From assembly GCF_004745865.1 (NCBI RefSeq), contig NZ_SRKZ01000006.1:1-64000 (forward strand): a DNA stretch of 64,000 nucleotides. Reading direction: 5' to 3'. Under the pieces are notes generated by a model. That model ran no database searches, had not been told where the DNA came from, and saw only the letters and a list, made by a program, of their open reading frames with translations. Shown here piece by piece: positions 34,796 to 44,434 of this stretch (its first letter is position 1; each line of letters opens with the position of its first letter). The DNA comes from Hymenobacter wooponensis (GTDB lineage Bacteria; Bacteroidota; Bacteroidia; Cytophagales; Hymenobacteraceae). The position numbers and the translations under genes are program-made.

Positions 34796-35179
34796 CTACT
34801 GCTTCCGGCACCCGGCGTAGGTGCGCGACTTGGTAAACTGAATACTGAAGTCGGCTAGGTTGCGGTTGTCGGTGACAAACAAGGAGTAGTCGGCGAAGTT
34901 GGGCGAATCAGTAAGGTACCAGAGGCCTACCTTATCGGCGAAGAGCTTGCTGGTTTCCTTAAACACCATCAGGTCGGCAAAATCGGCCTCTGGCTCCATG
35001 TAAACTGAGCCGAAGCAGCGGCTTTGCCGGCGCGGATCGGTTTCCAGGTACACCGTGCCGAAGACGCGGCAAGGATCAATGGAACTAACCGAGGAGGCGA
35101 CTAATGGCACGCGCGGAGCCGGCTGAAACGGATTCAGGGCCAGCAGGCCGGCAAGGAGCAGGGAAGAGAGCATAAGCAA
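34796..35179 (-). CDS. Exported 7(1) septoil-knot (DUF6150) protein
   Basis: After an N-terminal hydrophobic signal (LMLSSLLLAGLLALNP), the protein is built of seven short repeats of about 14-17 residues with the pattern aromatic-V/L-T/E-x-x-x-x-A-D (GTVYLETDPRRQ, GSVYMEPEADFAD, VFKETSKLFAD, WYLTDSPNFAD, FVTDNRNLAD, QFTKSRTYAG). This matches the knotted small beta-protein family formerly called DUF6150. Cysteines near both ends could form disulphides. Function is unknown. Confidence 0.7.
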   Translation of the reverse strand: MLMLSSLLLAGLLALNPFQPAPRVPLVASSVSSIDPCRVFGTVYLETDPRRQSRCFGSVYMEPEADFADLMVFKETSKLFADKVGLWYLTDSPNFADYSLFVTDNRNLADFSIQFTKSRTYAGCRKQ

Positions 35180-35260
35180 GTAATCAGGAGCCTTTGCTGC
35201 TGGACAATTATCTGGCCGGGTTTAGTTCGATTGCCGGGCCAGGCCACTCCTTGAACTGTC

Positions 35261-35338
35261 CTTGAGACCGCAGGGAGGAATCTGAGACAACCGTATTACA
35301 GATTCCCCAGGTTCCTCCCTGCGGTCGGAATGACGGTT
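35261..35338. repeat. Dispersed palindromic intergenic repeat
   Basis: GACCGCAGGGAGGAA (35266-35280) and TTCCTCCCTGCGGTC (35312-35326) form a perfect 15-bp stem, followed by GGAATGACG. Same general type as the repeats at 25983-26075 and 59958-60017. It may also end the tpiA transcript. Confidence 0.55.
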
Positions 35339-35349
35339 CAGAAACAGGC

Positions 35350-36114
35350 CTAGAACGACTTGATGATATCAGTAAAGTCGCGGGACTTGAGCGAGGCGCC
35401 GCCGATGAGGCCACCGTCTACGTCGGGCTGGCTGAACAGCTCACGAGCGTTTTGGGCATTGGCCGAGCCGCCGTAGAGAATGGTTGTATTGAGAGCAGCT
35501 TCGGCGTCGTAGGCGCGGGCAATTTGCTCCCGAATGAAGGCGTGCACCTCCTGAGCCTGGGCGCTGGTGGCGGTTTTGCCGGTCCCGATGGCCCAAATAG
35601 GTTCGTAGGCTATTACCACCTGATCGAACTCCTCGTTGGAGAGGTGGAACAGGCCATCTTTCAGCTGCTTGCTGATGAAGTTGAAGGTTTCGTCGGCTTC
35701 ACGGGTTTCTAACGACTCACCCACGCAGAAAATCGGCTTCAGGCCGGCAGCCAGGGCAGCTTTGAGCTTCTGGCTCAACAGCTCATCGTCCTCACGGAAG
35801 TACTGACGGCGCTCGGAGTGGCCTAGAATCACGTACTCCACTCCTACCGATTGCAGCATGCGAGCCGATACCTCGCCGGTGTAAGCGCCGCTGTCTTTCT
35901 GGTGGCAGTTCTGCGCGCCTAAGTGAATCAGGCCGCCCTCGGGCAGGTGCTTGCTGATGGTAGACAGAAATGGGAAGGGCGGGCACACCACTACCTCCAC
36001 ATTGGAGCCAGTCACTTCGTCCTGCACCATGTTTACGATTTCGGAAATCAGTGCTTGGCCATCCTGGAGGGTGGTATTCATCTTCCAGTTACCGGCCACA
36101 ATATTCTTACGCAT
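35350..36114 (-). CDS. tpiA: Triosephosphate isomerase
   Basis: A glycolytic enzyme of 254 residues with GNWKMN at the N-terminus (catalytic Lys), ILGHSERRQYF (catalytic His), VIAYEPIWAIGTGKTAT (catalytic Glu and the flexible loop) and the phosphate-binding YGGSANAQNA and GLIGGASL. Upstream and downstream genes are unrelated. Confidence 0.97.
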   Translation of the reverse strand: MRKNIVAGNWKMNTTLQDGQALISEIVNMVQDEVTGSNVEVVVCPPFPFLSTISKHLPEGGLIHLGAQNCHQKDSGAYTGEVSARMLQSVGVEYVILGHSERRQYFREDDELLSQKLKAALAAGLKPIFCVGESLETREADETFNFISKQLKDGLFHLSNEEFDQVVIAYEPIWAIGTGKTATSAQAQEVHAFIREQIARAYDAEAALNTTILYGGSANAQNARELFSQPDVDGGLIGGASLKSRDFTDIIKSF

Positions 36115-36224
36115 AGCGGAAAGGATTGAGGTTGGGAGTTGGCGCGCAAGTTAGGAACATTGCACAGTGCGTAATGAACAATAAGGAATCAGCCGGGCGA
36201 TACATGCGCCCAGCAGTTGATTTG

Positions 36225-37037
36225 TTACTTACTGCTTACTGCGGCTCTATTGCCCCACCAGGATAGGCCTAGGCCCAACACGGCAACTATAATGGCGGCT
36301 GCTAGAGCCATCCAAGCCAACACCTCAGTGTCGGGGGCCGAGCGGCGGGCTACGTAAATGCCTAACAAGCCCCAGGCCACAGTGGCGGGGTAGGCCAGCT
36401 CCGTAAAGCGGCGCGTAACGTTTAGGGCCAGCCCCGCCGTGATGCCCACCAGCACAATAGCTAGCTGCAGGGCTACCTCCTCGTCGGGATGCCATTTAGT
36501 GCCCAAGGCTAGAGTCACGTTCACGACGGTGGCCACTGAAATCCAGCCCAGGTACAGCCCAAATGGGATGCTACTATACCAGGGCGAGCTTGCGCGGCGC
36601 ACCAGCTGGCGGGCCCGGCCATATACTACGGCCAGGCTGGCCAAAATGCCCAACATAACCAGCATGCTGGGTACTATCAGCTCGTACGCAAACACCACCA
36701 GCCATAGGCCGGTCAGCACATTGGCCCACACCAGCGGGCGGGCTACGGCGTCGGGTAGAGGGTTGCGGCGCTGGGCGGGCAGCAGTTGCCATACCGCGTA
36801 CAGCAACAGGCTCAGGAAAATCAGGCCCCAAATGCTAAAGGCGTAGCCCGCAGGCGTGAGGGGTGTGGGGTACTTGTAAGAAACCTGCGCGTTGGTTTGC
36901 CCATTGAAAGGGAAGCGCTGCGAAACAAAGTTGATAGCAATGTTGCCAACAATAGCGGCGGCAACGGCCCAGCGCCAGGCCCTACCAGTGGTAGGAGCTG
37001 TAAGAGCAACAAAGGCAGGTTCAAGAGGAGCAGACAT
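36225..37037 (-). CDS. TspO/MBR-like membrane protein
   Basis: The start MSAPLEPAFV at 37037 is preferred over a frame start at 37094. The motif TPAGYAFSIWGLIFLSLLLYA and the later WYSSIPFGLYLGWISVATVVN recall tryptophan-rich sensory proteins (TspO/PBR family), but the protein (270 residues, about eight helices) is longer than classical TspO. A tetrapyrrole or stress role is only an analogy. Confidence 0.65.
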   Translation of the reverse strand: MSAPLEPAFVALTAPTTGRAWRWAVAAAIVGNIAINFVSQRFPFNGQTNAQVSYKYPTPLTPAGYAFSIWGLIFLSLLLYAVWQLLPAQRRNPLPDAVARPLVWANVLTGLWLVVFAYELIVPSMLVMLGILASLAVVYGRARQLVRRASSPWYSSIPFGLYLGWISVATVVNVTLALGTKWHPDEEVALQLAIVLVGITAGLALNVTRRFTELAYPATVAWGLLGIYVARRSAPDTEVLAWMALAAAIIVAVLGLGLSWWGNRAAVSSK

Positions 37038-37201
37038 GAGCAAAGGAATCGGGATACGACTGCAAGTACGCACAGAAGCCACTACTCCGGCCATTGTTCA
37101 ACCGAGGTAGTGGCTTCTGTGCTCTGCTTCATCTTATGTGGCTAGGCCACTACTGCAAAGTAGCAGATCGTCTTTTTGCTGCCTGCCTGCTAACAATAGC
37201 T

Positions 37202-37855
37202 CTAGGCAATGAGGCCATGACTGACGGCGTAGCGCATGAGCGCGGCGGTGTTTTTCACCTGGGTTTTCTCAATGATATTCTGGCGGTGGGTTTCAATGGT
37301 GCGCTTGCTGGTGAACAGCTTCTCGGCTATCTCGGCGTTGGTAAAGCCCTCGGCCAGCAGCTGCAGCACTTCTCTTTCGCGCTCGGTTAGGTCGCCGGGG
37401 CGGCGCTTAGTACCGGGAATAACCTCGGCGCCAGGCCGTTTTACCAGCCGCTGCAATAGGCTTAAGCCCATTTCGGTGCACATAAAAGGCCGCCCGGTAG
37501 CTACCATCCTGATGGCGTATACAAACTCCCGGCTTTCGGCGTTTTTCATTACGTACCCAGCCGCACCCGACTGCATCATGCGGTATACGTCGCTCTCATT
37601 GCCCAGCATCGACAGCACCAACACCCGCACCTCAGGAAACTGCTTCTGCAACAGCGGCATCGTGGCAAAGCCATCCAGTACGGGCATGGCCACATCCATC
37701 AGCACGACGTCGGTGGGTGTATCGGCCAGCAGTTCCAATAGGCTCTGTCCGTTATCAGTCTGCCCCACTACTTCAATATCGGGCTCGTGAGCAAGTAAAG
37801 CTTGGATGCCATTCCGCACGATAGGATGGTCATCCACCAGAAGTACGCGGATCAT
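37202..37855 (-). CDS. NarL/LuxR-type response regulator
   Basis: The receiver domain has DD at 8-9, phospho-acceptor Asp54 in VVLMDVAMPV and Lys near 104 in YVMKNAES. The LuxR helix-turn-helix is LTEREREVLQLLAEGFTNAE, then TSKRTIETHRQNI. It would bind DNA when phosphorylated by a sensor kinase not encoded nearby. It stands alone. Confidence 0.92.
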   Translation of the reverse strand: MIRVLLVDDHPIVRNGIQALLAHEPDIEVVGQTDNGQSLLELLADTPTDVVLMDVAMPVLDGFATMPLLQKQFPEVRVLVLSMLGNESDVYRMMQSGAAGYVMKNAESREFVYAIRMVATGRPFMCTEMGLSLLQRLVKRPGAEVIPGTKRRPGDLTEREREVLQLLAEGFTNAEIAEKLFTSKRTIETHRQNIIEKTQVKNTAALMRYAVSHGLIA

Positions 37856-38176
37856 AGTTACAACACACTTAGTTCACCCTCTCTTGGCACTACCAAGCTC
37901 TACTCAAAAGAACGGAGGGGCACCAAGGTAGTACGTAACCGCGATTTTTTGGATGAGCTTGGCTCTCTGAGTTGTGGGCACTGAAACTACTCCTATCCAT
38001 TCTCAGCCCACCTTTTCACAATAAAGTTTTGTACCCCGCTCATCAGCAACTTGAAAAGCAATCGGTTGGCGGCTACCTCTTCAGGCTTTCCTCCTATTCT
38101 CATTCGGCGTAATTTTATATATCATATCATAGTACAAACTAGCGTGGGCCTGACGCAATAGCACTGTACGCCCCGG
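37856..38176. other. 321-bp gene-free stretch between response regulator and GH9 gene
   Basis: No gene or strong hairpin seen. It must contain the response-regulator promoter; TACCTTGG on the minus strand near 37930 is a weak -7 candidate. Confidence 0.3.
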
Positions 38177-39949
38177 CTACTTTACAAAACCAGCTTTGTC
38201 CTGAAGGGCCTCCATAGCTACCACTAGGTACACTAATGGCGCATTCCAGTTGATGGCTACCTCATTGGAAGCATACGAGCAGACTGCGTCGGCATAGGCC
38301 CGTTCAGCATCCTTGAATGGGTACTGGCACCCATCTTGCCGGCCGGGGTTGGGGCCGCCAACTAAAAAGCCCGGCAGGGGCTGCGCAATGCCATCGGCCT
38401 CGGAAAGGCGATGATGCGGGTGCTGGGGCGTTTTAGTACCATAGCCCGTCACGAAGGAATACCCCGTGGCATTACGCCCGAGCAGATAGTCGAGGTTGGT
38501 GAGGGCGCAGCGCAGGTACTGCTTGTCGCCGCTGAGGCGGTAGGCCTGGATGAGCGCAATACCTTGGTTGGCGGCCGTAGCATTGCTGCCCCAGATGAAG
38601 TTGGCGGTGCTCTTGGTCATGGCCGTTTGGTAGGGCTGCTGCTCGTAGCCCGCTTTCACCTCATCGGCCAACGCCAGTATATTTTTGCGCATCGTAGGCC
38701 ACTGCTGAGCCATTGCTGGCAGCTGGCTCTGGAACCGGGCCAGCGTGTAGTACCCCAGCTCCTGCACCTGGTTCCAGGAAGGTAGCTTGGCTGCTTCCGT
38801 TAGCGCCGGCTGCAACGCTTGGTAATACTGGGGCTGGCGGGTGGTAACATACAGTTCGGCGGCAGCCCACAGCTGCTCATCGCGCACGTCCTGGTCGCCG
38901 TATTCGCCGGTGCTGATGTCGGGGTCCACCTGCTTATTGATTTCAGCCTGCCGATACAGCACCTGCGGGTTTGCCTGCGCCCACTGCCAGGCGCGCACGG
39001 AGGCCTGCAGGCAAGAGTCGGCGAGGCCGGGCAATTGGCGTGGGAACTGCTTCAGAATGCGGCTGGCCTGGGCCGTCACCGCCGCAAAGTCTAGTGCGGC
39101 GGCAGTGCTTTTCTGTACTACATAGCGCGGCTTGGTAGTTTGCACGGGCATCTCCATGCCATCGAAAGCCGCGTTGGTGAGCTTGTGATACACGCCTCCA
39201 TCGTTGGGGTCCTGCATGGTCAGCATCCAGCGTAGGTTCCAGAGGGCCTCATCCAGCACATCGGGCAGGGCGTTGGCACTCTCCGGCACCTCTTCCCGAA
39301 ACTTGCTGCAGTACTCCGGGAAGTCTTCGTAGAGCGAAAACAGCGTGCCCATGGTAATGCCCGAGTTAACGATGTACTTGTTGTAGTCGCCGGCATCGTA
39401 CCAGCCCCGAGGTGCCGATAGTACCGTGCCAGCGGGCCGCTGGGTAGTAGCAGCGGAGGCATGCACCATCACCTGCGTATCGGGGTGGCCTAGGGGGCGG
39501 CTCCAGCGGCCAGCGTACTGAGCTGGCAGCGGCGTAGAAACGCGCTGGTAGTAGTAGCTCTTCAGAGCGGCGCGGGCCACACCTTCGTGCACCCGCGGCT
39601 GTATCTTGAACGCATAAGACACCCGCCCACCCGCGTCGCGCAGCACGTAGGTACCCGGCGTGGTAAAAGCCGAAAAGTCGGCCACTCTCACATTCTCGCC
39701 CGTTACCTGACTATGCTGCTCAGCGCTGGTTGTTCCTGTAAACAAGGGCCGCGCTGAGTTGGGGGCAGTAATTGAGAACTTCCCCGGCTTTGCGCCCACC
39801 AATGCTGCCACTTTAGGCGCTTTCGGATAAAACCCAACTTGGTTGAGCCGAATACTATCGGTGGCATTTTGAGCCAGGAGCGGCTGGCTGTATAGGCCTA
39901 GCGTGGCTGCGCCAAGTAACAGTGCGCGCAGGAATTGGTGAGTAAGCAT
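38177..39949 (-). CDS. GH9 family glycoside hydrolase (endoglucanase-like), exported
   Basis: The start at 39949 gives signal peptide MLTHQFLRALLLGAATLGLY ending at PLLAQ. An N-terminal Ig-like cellulase domain (IRLNQVGFYPKAPKVAALVG) precedes the GH9 (alpha/alpha)6 barrel with GWYDAGDYNKYIVNSG (catalytic Asp pair), DYLLGRNATGYSFVTGYG and the C-terminal SYASNEVAINWNAPLVYLV (catalytic Glu). It should cleave beta-1,4-glucan or glucomannan in the periplasm or outside. It heads a cluster with mannosidase and sugar-uptake genes. Confidence 0.92.
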   Translation of the reverse strand: MLTHQFLRALLLGAATLGLYSQPLLAQNATDSIRLNQVGFYPKAPKVAALVGAKPGKFSITAPNSARPLFTGTTSAEQHSQVTGENVRVADFSAFTTPGTYVLRDAGGRVSYAFKIQPRVHEGVARAALKSYYYQRVSTPLPAQYAGRWSRPLGHPDTQVMVHASAATTQRPAGTVLSAPRGWYDAGDYNKYIVNSGITMGTLFSLYEDFPEYCSKFREEVPESANALPDVLDEALWNLRWMLTMQDPNDGGVYHKLTNAAFDGMEMPVQTTKPRYVVQKSTAAALDFAAVTAQASRILKQFPRQLPGLADSCLQASVRAWQWAQANPQVLYRQAEINKQVDPDISTGEYGDQDVRDEQLWAAAELYVTTRQPQYYQALQPALTEAAKLPSWNQVQELGYYTLARFQSQLPAMAQQWPTMRKNILALADEVKAGYEQQPYQTAMTKSTANFIWGSNATAANQGIALIQAYRLSGDKQYLRCALTNLDYLLGRNATGYSFVTGYGTKTPQHPHHRLSEADGIAQPLPGFLVGGPNPGRQDGCQYPFKDAERAYADAVCSYASNEVAINWNAPLVYLVVAMEALQDKAGFVK

Positions 39950-39991
39950 ATAAGTAGGTATAGATCGGCAAAAGATAAGGATAGCGAAATA

Positions 39992-40022
39992 AAAAAGTCG
40001 CCCTACCAAGAGGAGCGACTTT
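39992..40022 (-). terminator. Terminator between the LacI regulator and the GH9 gene
   Basis: AAAGTCGC / GCGACTTT hairpin (stem 8 bp) with T-run on the minus strand, so GH9 probably needs its own promoter. Confidence 0.65.
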
Positions 40023-40091
40023 CTTATTCATCTGATGATTTGAGCTTTCCCGCCAGCTCCTCTGCCAACCTGCTAGGCCAGTCTGTGGAGG

Positions 40092-41171
40092 CTATTTCTT
40101 CTTCGCTGCTTTTTTACGAGCCGCAGGTGCTGGCGCGGGCTGCCGAACTGACGACTTGCGAACCACCAGCGTTGTGGGGAGTACCACACTGTGGTTATTA
40201 GCTATTGCCTGGTCGCTGGGCTGCTGCAATTGCTCCAGTAGAATATCAATCACGTTTTTGGCAATGCTCTCCACTGGCTGGGCAATCACGGTGATGGCCG
40301 GCGTGTAGAGCCGGAACAGGTCGTGGTCGTCGTAAGAAATTACGGCCAGGTCCTGAGGAATTTGCAGCTGCAGGCGGGAAATGGCCTCTAGCCCGTATAT
40401 ACTGAGGTAGTTAGTAGAGAATATAACGGCATCGCAGGTGCTGTTATCCTTAATGAAGCCGTGGATATCGGCAATGAGTTGCTCTGAATCTTTAGAGGCA
40501 GCTACCCGCTTTATCAATGGCGGTAACTGTCGTTCTTCCAGCGCCCTGACATACCCGTTCAGGCGCGCCTCCATTTGGGTTTGGGTTGAATCAGTGGTAA
40601 CGAAGGCAATGTTCATGAAGCCTTGCTCTAGCAGGTGCAGGGTGGCCTCGTAGGTACCCTGGGCGCCGTCCACCACAATGTAGTTCGTGACGAGGTCGGG
40701 CAGGAAACGGTCGAAGAGCACCGTGGGCGTTTGCTCCCGCAAAATGGCGCTTACCTCCTCTTCAATTCCTTCAGAAGGCACAATGATAAAACCATCCACG
40801 TGCCGCTCCCGGAACATGCTGATCAGCTCCTTGCTTTTCGCGGGGTCGTTGTCGGTGCTGCAGTAAATAATGCGGTAGCCCCGCTCGAAGGCCTGCTTTT
40901 CAATCAGCCAAGCCACTGTGGCGAAGAATGGATTGGAAATATCTTCTACTACCAGCCCAATTACGTGTGTTTTGCCCGTGCGCAGGCTTTTGGCCAAGTG
41001 GTTGGGCTTGTACCCTACCTCCTGCACGTACTTAAGCACCCGCTCCGCCACGGCATCGCTAATTCGGCTCTGCTTGGCTTTCCCGTTCAACACCAGTGAT
41101 ACCGTTGCAATGGATACTTCCAAGTGATTGGCTATATCGTTGATCAACGTCCGTTTCTTCACTTTGCTCAT
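40092..41171 (-). CDS. LacI-family transcriptional regulator 1
   Basis: The start MSKVKKRTLINDIANHLEVS at 41171. The helix-turn-helix VSIATVSLVLNGKAKQS with hinge helix NHLAKSLRTGKTHVIG is followed by a periplasmic-binding-like effector domain (NPFFATVAWLIEKQAFERG, AVISYDDHDLFRLYTP). It is divergent from the beta-mannosidase gene and likely controls it through the operator candidate at 41467-41488. The C-terminus is lysine/alanine-rich. Confidence 0.9.
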   Translation of the reverse strand: MSKVKKRTLINDIANHLEVSIATVSLVLNGKAKQSRISDAVAERVLKYVQEVGYKPNHLAKSLRTGKTHVIGLVVEDISNPFFATVAWLIEKQAFERGYRIIYCSTDNDPAKSKELISMFRERHVDGFIIVPSEGIEEEVSAILREQTPTVLFDRFLPDLVTNYIVVDGAQGTYEATLHLLEQGFMNIAFVTTDSTQTQMEARLNGYVRALEERQLPPLIKRVAASKDSEQLIADIHGFIKDNSTCDAVIFSTNYLSIYGLEAISRLQLQIPQDLAVISYDDHDLFRLYTPAITVIAQPVESIAKNVIDILLEQLQQPSDQAIANNHSVVLPTTLVVRKSSVRQPAPAPAARKKAAKKK

Positions 41172-41466
41172 GTTGGGGTATTCAAGGTACTTACCTCTCA
41201 AAGGTAGAATAACTCCTCACACCTTTCGTAGTGGCCTAGTCTTAGCGGAGCACTGGGCTTAACTCTGATCCACAGGATCTTTTTACTCTCTGATGCCCTG
41301 GTCGCGGGTATCCATCGGCATTTTATCCTATCTTTTCCAGCACTTTACCCTTACCAATAATTTTCTGGGATATAACGGGTTGATTCAACTAAGAACTTTC
41401 TCGCCTATGCTTCTACCTCCTGCTGCGCCTTTAAACAATAGCAGCCTTCAGCTCATAATCTCTTTC

Positions 41467-41488
41467 CTTGCTAAAACCTTTTACCAAG
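41467..41488. promoter_or_regulatory. LacI-type operator candidate upstream of beta-mannosidase
   Basis: CTTGCTAAAA-CC-TTTTACCAAG is a dyad with 9 of 10 matching positions, of the length and central YG/CC-type spacing bound by LacI-family proteins. It lies 120 bp upstream of the mannosidase start and about 300 bp from the divergent lacI gene. The rest of 41172-41608 shows no gene. Confidence 0.5.
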
Positions 41489-41608
41489 GATAAAAAAGAA
41501 CTTACTACTTTAGAAGCAGTGGCTGGGGAGGTGTAGCCTGAGAGCAACACGCCTACTCGCCACTAGCCGACCTCCTAGCTCCTTTCCCTAGTGCCTCATC
41601 TCCCATCC

Positions 41609-44236
41609 ATGCACTTACCTTTCTCCTTGCGGCGCATATTCGGCAGCGGACTTGTACTGCTCTTGTTTGCCACGCACACAATGGCGCAAACTGCCGCAAG
41701 CCGCGGCAAAACCACTACTCTGCTCAACACCGGCTGGCGCTTTAAGCAGGCTAGCAAGGAAAACTGGGCGCCCGCAACCGTGCCCGGCTGCGTGCACACC
41801 GATCTGCTGGCGACCAAACAAATTGATGACCCACTGTACCGCGACAACGAGCTGAAGCAGCAGTGGATTGGCAAAACCGATTGGGAGTACGAAACCACCT
41901 TTACCGTGCCCGCCGCCACGCTGCAGCGCAGCAACTTAGAGCTGGTATTTAAAGGCCTCGATACCTACGCTGACGTCACTCTCAATAACGTCGGCGTTCT
42001 GCACACCGATAATATGTTTCGGGAATGGCGCGCCAACGTGAAGCCCCAGCTAAAAGCCGGCGAGAACCGTCTGCACATCCGGTTTCGCTCCCCACTGAAT
42101 GAGGTGGCTGGCCTACCCGCCAAGTACGGCTATAACCTGTACGCGGGTAACGATGAGCAAGCCATGGGCTTTGTGGGCGACAAAGGACCCGCCCTGAGCC
42201 CCTATACCCGCAAAGCTCCCTACCAGTACGGCTGGGACTGGGGTCCGCGCTTCGTAACGTCGGGCATTTGGCAGCCGGTGCAGCTGGAGGCCTGGGACGC
42301 GGCCAAGCTCACGGACCTTCACGTAATTCAGCGCCAGATCAGCCCGCAAGCGGCTCAGCTAGGCCTAGAGGTAGAGTATGAGGCCACCGCTTCGGCCGCC
42401 AAGCAGGAAGCCACGCTGGTTATTGAAACTATTGGCCCTGATGGTAAGGCTGTGGGGCAACGCTCAGAGCAGAAGGTTACACTGCAGCCTAACCGCCACA
42501 CCCTCACGGCCGAGCTGCAGTTAAGCAACCCGCAGCTGTGGTACCCTGCTGGCTATGGCGCCCAGGCGCTGTACTCCTTCCGGGCGCAGCTGCTGCAGAA
42601 CGGCCAGCCCCTGGATGAAGCTACCACCCGTACTGGCCTACGCACCCTGCAGCTGCGCCGCGAGCACGACCAGTACGGTAAATCCTTTGAGTTTATAGTA
42701 AACGGCATCCCCATTTTCGTCAAGGGGGTCAACTGGATTCCGGCCGAAATTTTTCCAACTCGCGTAACTCCTGCCCGGTACCACCAGCTGCTGCAAGCCG
42801 CCAAAGACTGTAACATGAATATGGTGCGAGTGTGGGGCGGCGGTATTTATGAAAACCAGTATTTCTATGACACCTGCGACGAGCTAGGCCTATTGGTGTG
42901 GCAAGACTTTATGTTTGCCTGCTCCTTCTACCCCGGCAACCAGGAGTTCGTGGACAATGTGCGCGCCGAAGCCACCTACCAGGTAAAGCGCCTGCGCGAC
43001 CACCCGAGCATCTCGATTTGGGTGGGCAACAATGAAAATGAAATAGCCTGGCAGCAGTGGGGCATTCCGGAGAAAATGGGCGCACACAAGCTGGAAGTGT
43101 GGAGCAACTACCTCAAGCTTTACCGCGACCTGCTGCCCACAGTATTGCAGGAGCAGGACCCCAGCCGGCCCTATATGTCGTCGAGCCCCTCGGCGGAGTT
43201 TGAGGATATGGCCGGTTCCCAAACCAACGGCGACATGCACTATTGGGATGTGTGGGGCGGTACCGCCCCCCTCTCCGACTACGAAAAGCAGGTGCCGCGC
43301 TTCATGAGCGAGTACGGTTTTCAGTCGTTTCCGGAGCTGAAATCAGTGAAGGAATTCACCGTTGAGGCCGACCATGACATCACGTCTGCGGTGATGAAGG
43401 AGCACCAGCGCAGCGCGGCGGGCAACCCGCGCCTGAAGGAGTATTTGCTGCGCGACTACAAGGAGCCGAAGAACTTTGAGTCGTTTCTGTACGTGAGCCA
43501 GGTGCTGCAGGCCCAGGCCATCAAACTAGCGGCGGAGCACCTGCGCCGCAACCGCCCCCGTACCATGGGCTCCATGTACTGGCAGCTAGACGACTGCTGG
43601 GGCGTGGCCTCTTGGTCTTCCATCGACTACTACGGCCGCTGGAAAGCGCTGCAATATTACGCCAAACGCTTCTACTCCCCAGTGCTGGTGAGCCCCCATG
43701 AAGAGGGCGACAACGTGCGCTTCTACGTGGTGTCAGACAAAACCACTGCTACGCCGGGTCAGCTGCAAGTCCGCCTCCAGGATTTCAACGGCCGCACGCT
43801 ATTCAGCCAAACCCAGAGCCTGCAAATCGAGCCTCTTACCAGCAAAGCGTACCTGGATATACCGCGGGCTAAGCTCCTGGGCAAGCAAGACCCCAAGCGG
43901 GTAGTGCTGAGCTGTGAGCTGCGGGTAGGTGGCGAGGTGGTGAGCACCAATACCCACTACTTTGCGCTGCCCAAAGACTTGCAGTTGCCTAACAGCAAGG
44001 TTGAGGCCGATTGGAAACAAACCAACGACAGCACCTTCCAGGTAACGCTCCAGAGCAAAACCCTGGCCCGCGCCGTGATGCTCACCCTAGCGCAGGCCGA
44101 TGGCTTCTTTGCTGATAACTACTTCGACTTGTTGCCCGGCGAGAAGAAGACCCTCACCTTCCAGAGCAAGGCTCCTATTACGGTGGCAGAGCTGCGGCGC
44201 CAGCTGGTAGCGCGCTCGTTGGTTGATGCTTTTTAA
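41609..44236 (+). CDS. GH2 family beta-mannosidase, exported
   Basis: The start at ATG 41609 (MHLPFSLRRIFGSGLVLLLF) leads to a signal peptide ending at HTMAQ; a GTG at 41591 is possible. The GH2 sugar-binding and Ig-like domains lie up to about 300. The TIM barrel carries SIWVGNNENEIAWQQW (acid/base Glu) and RFMSEYGFQSFPE (nucleophile Glu), typical of beta-mannosidases. It would release mannose from beta-mannosides in the periplasm. Confidence 0.93.
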   Translation: MHLPFSLRRIFGSGLVLLLFATHTMAQTAASRGKTTTLLNTGWRFKQASKENWAPATVPGCVHTDLLATKQIDDPLYRDNELKQQWIGKTDWEYETTFTVPAATLQRSNLELVFKGLDTYADVTLNNVGVLHTDNMFREWRANVKPQLKAGENRLHIRFRSPLNEVAGLPAKYGYNLYAGNDEQAMGFVGDKGPALSPYTRKAPYQYGWDWGPRFVTSGIWQPVQLEAWDAAKLTDLHVIQRQISPQAAQLGLEVEYEATASAAKQEATLVIETIGPDGKAVGQRSEQKVTLQPNRHTLTAELQLSNPQLWYPAGYGAQALYSFRAQLLQNGQPLDEATTRTGLRTLQLRREHDQYGKSFEFIVNGIPIFVKGVNWIPAEIFPTRVTPARYHQLLQAAKDCNMNMVRVWGGGIYENQYFYDTCDELGLLVWQDFMFACSFYPGNQEFVDNVRAEATYQVKRLRDHPSISIWVGNNENEIAWQQWGIPEKMGAHKLEVWSNYLKLYRDLLPTVLQEQDPSRPYMSSSPSAEFEDMAGSQTNGDMHYWDVWGGTAPLSDYEKQVPRFMSEYGFQSFPELKSVKEFTVEADHDITSAVMKEHQRSAAGNPRLKEYLLRDYKEPKNFESFLYVSQVLQAQAIKLAAEHLRRNRPRTMGSMYWQLDDCWGVASWSSIDYYGRWKALQYYAKRFYSPVLVSPHEEGDNVRFYVVSDKTTATPGQLQVRLQDFNGRTLFSQTQSLQIEPLTSKAYLDIPRAKLLGKQDPKRVVLSCELRVGGEVVSTNTHYFALPKDLQLPNSKVEADWKQTNDSTFQVTLQSKTLARAVMLTLAQADGFFADNYFDLLPGEKKTLTFQSKAPITVAELRRQLVARSLVDAF

Positions 44237-44434
44237 GTATGAAACGCAGGATGTTGCCCTCAGCTTTTAACTACGAAGCCGTTGTGGCACACAGAAGCCC
44301 TAGGCAACTGCCCTCTGCAAAACAGGTACTTTACGCACCACAACGCTAGCTCCACGTGGTCCCTGGGGCTAAGCTGCGGGGCAGCAACTAGACTTTACTT
44401 CCTTTCCACTTCCCACCAACTCTATTCAATCTTC

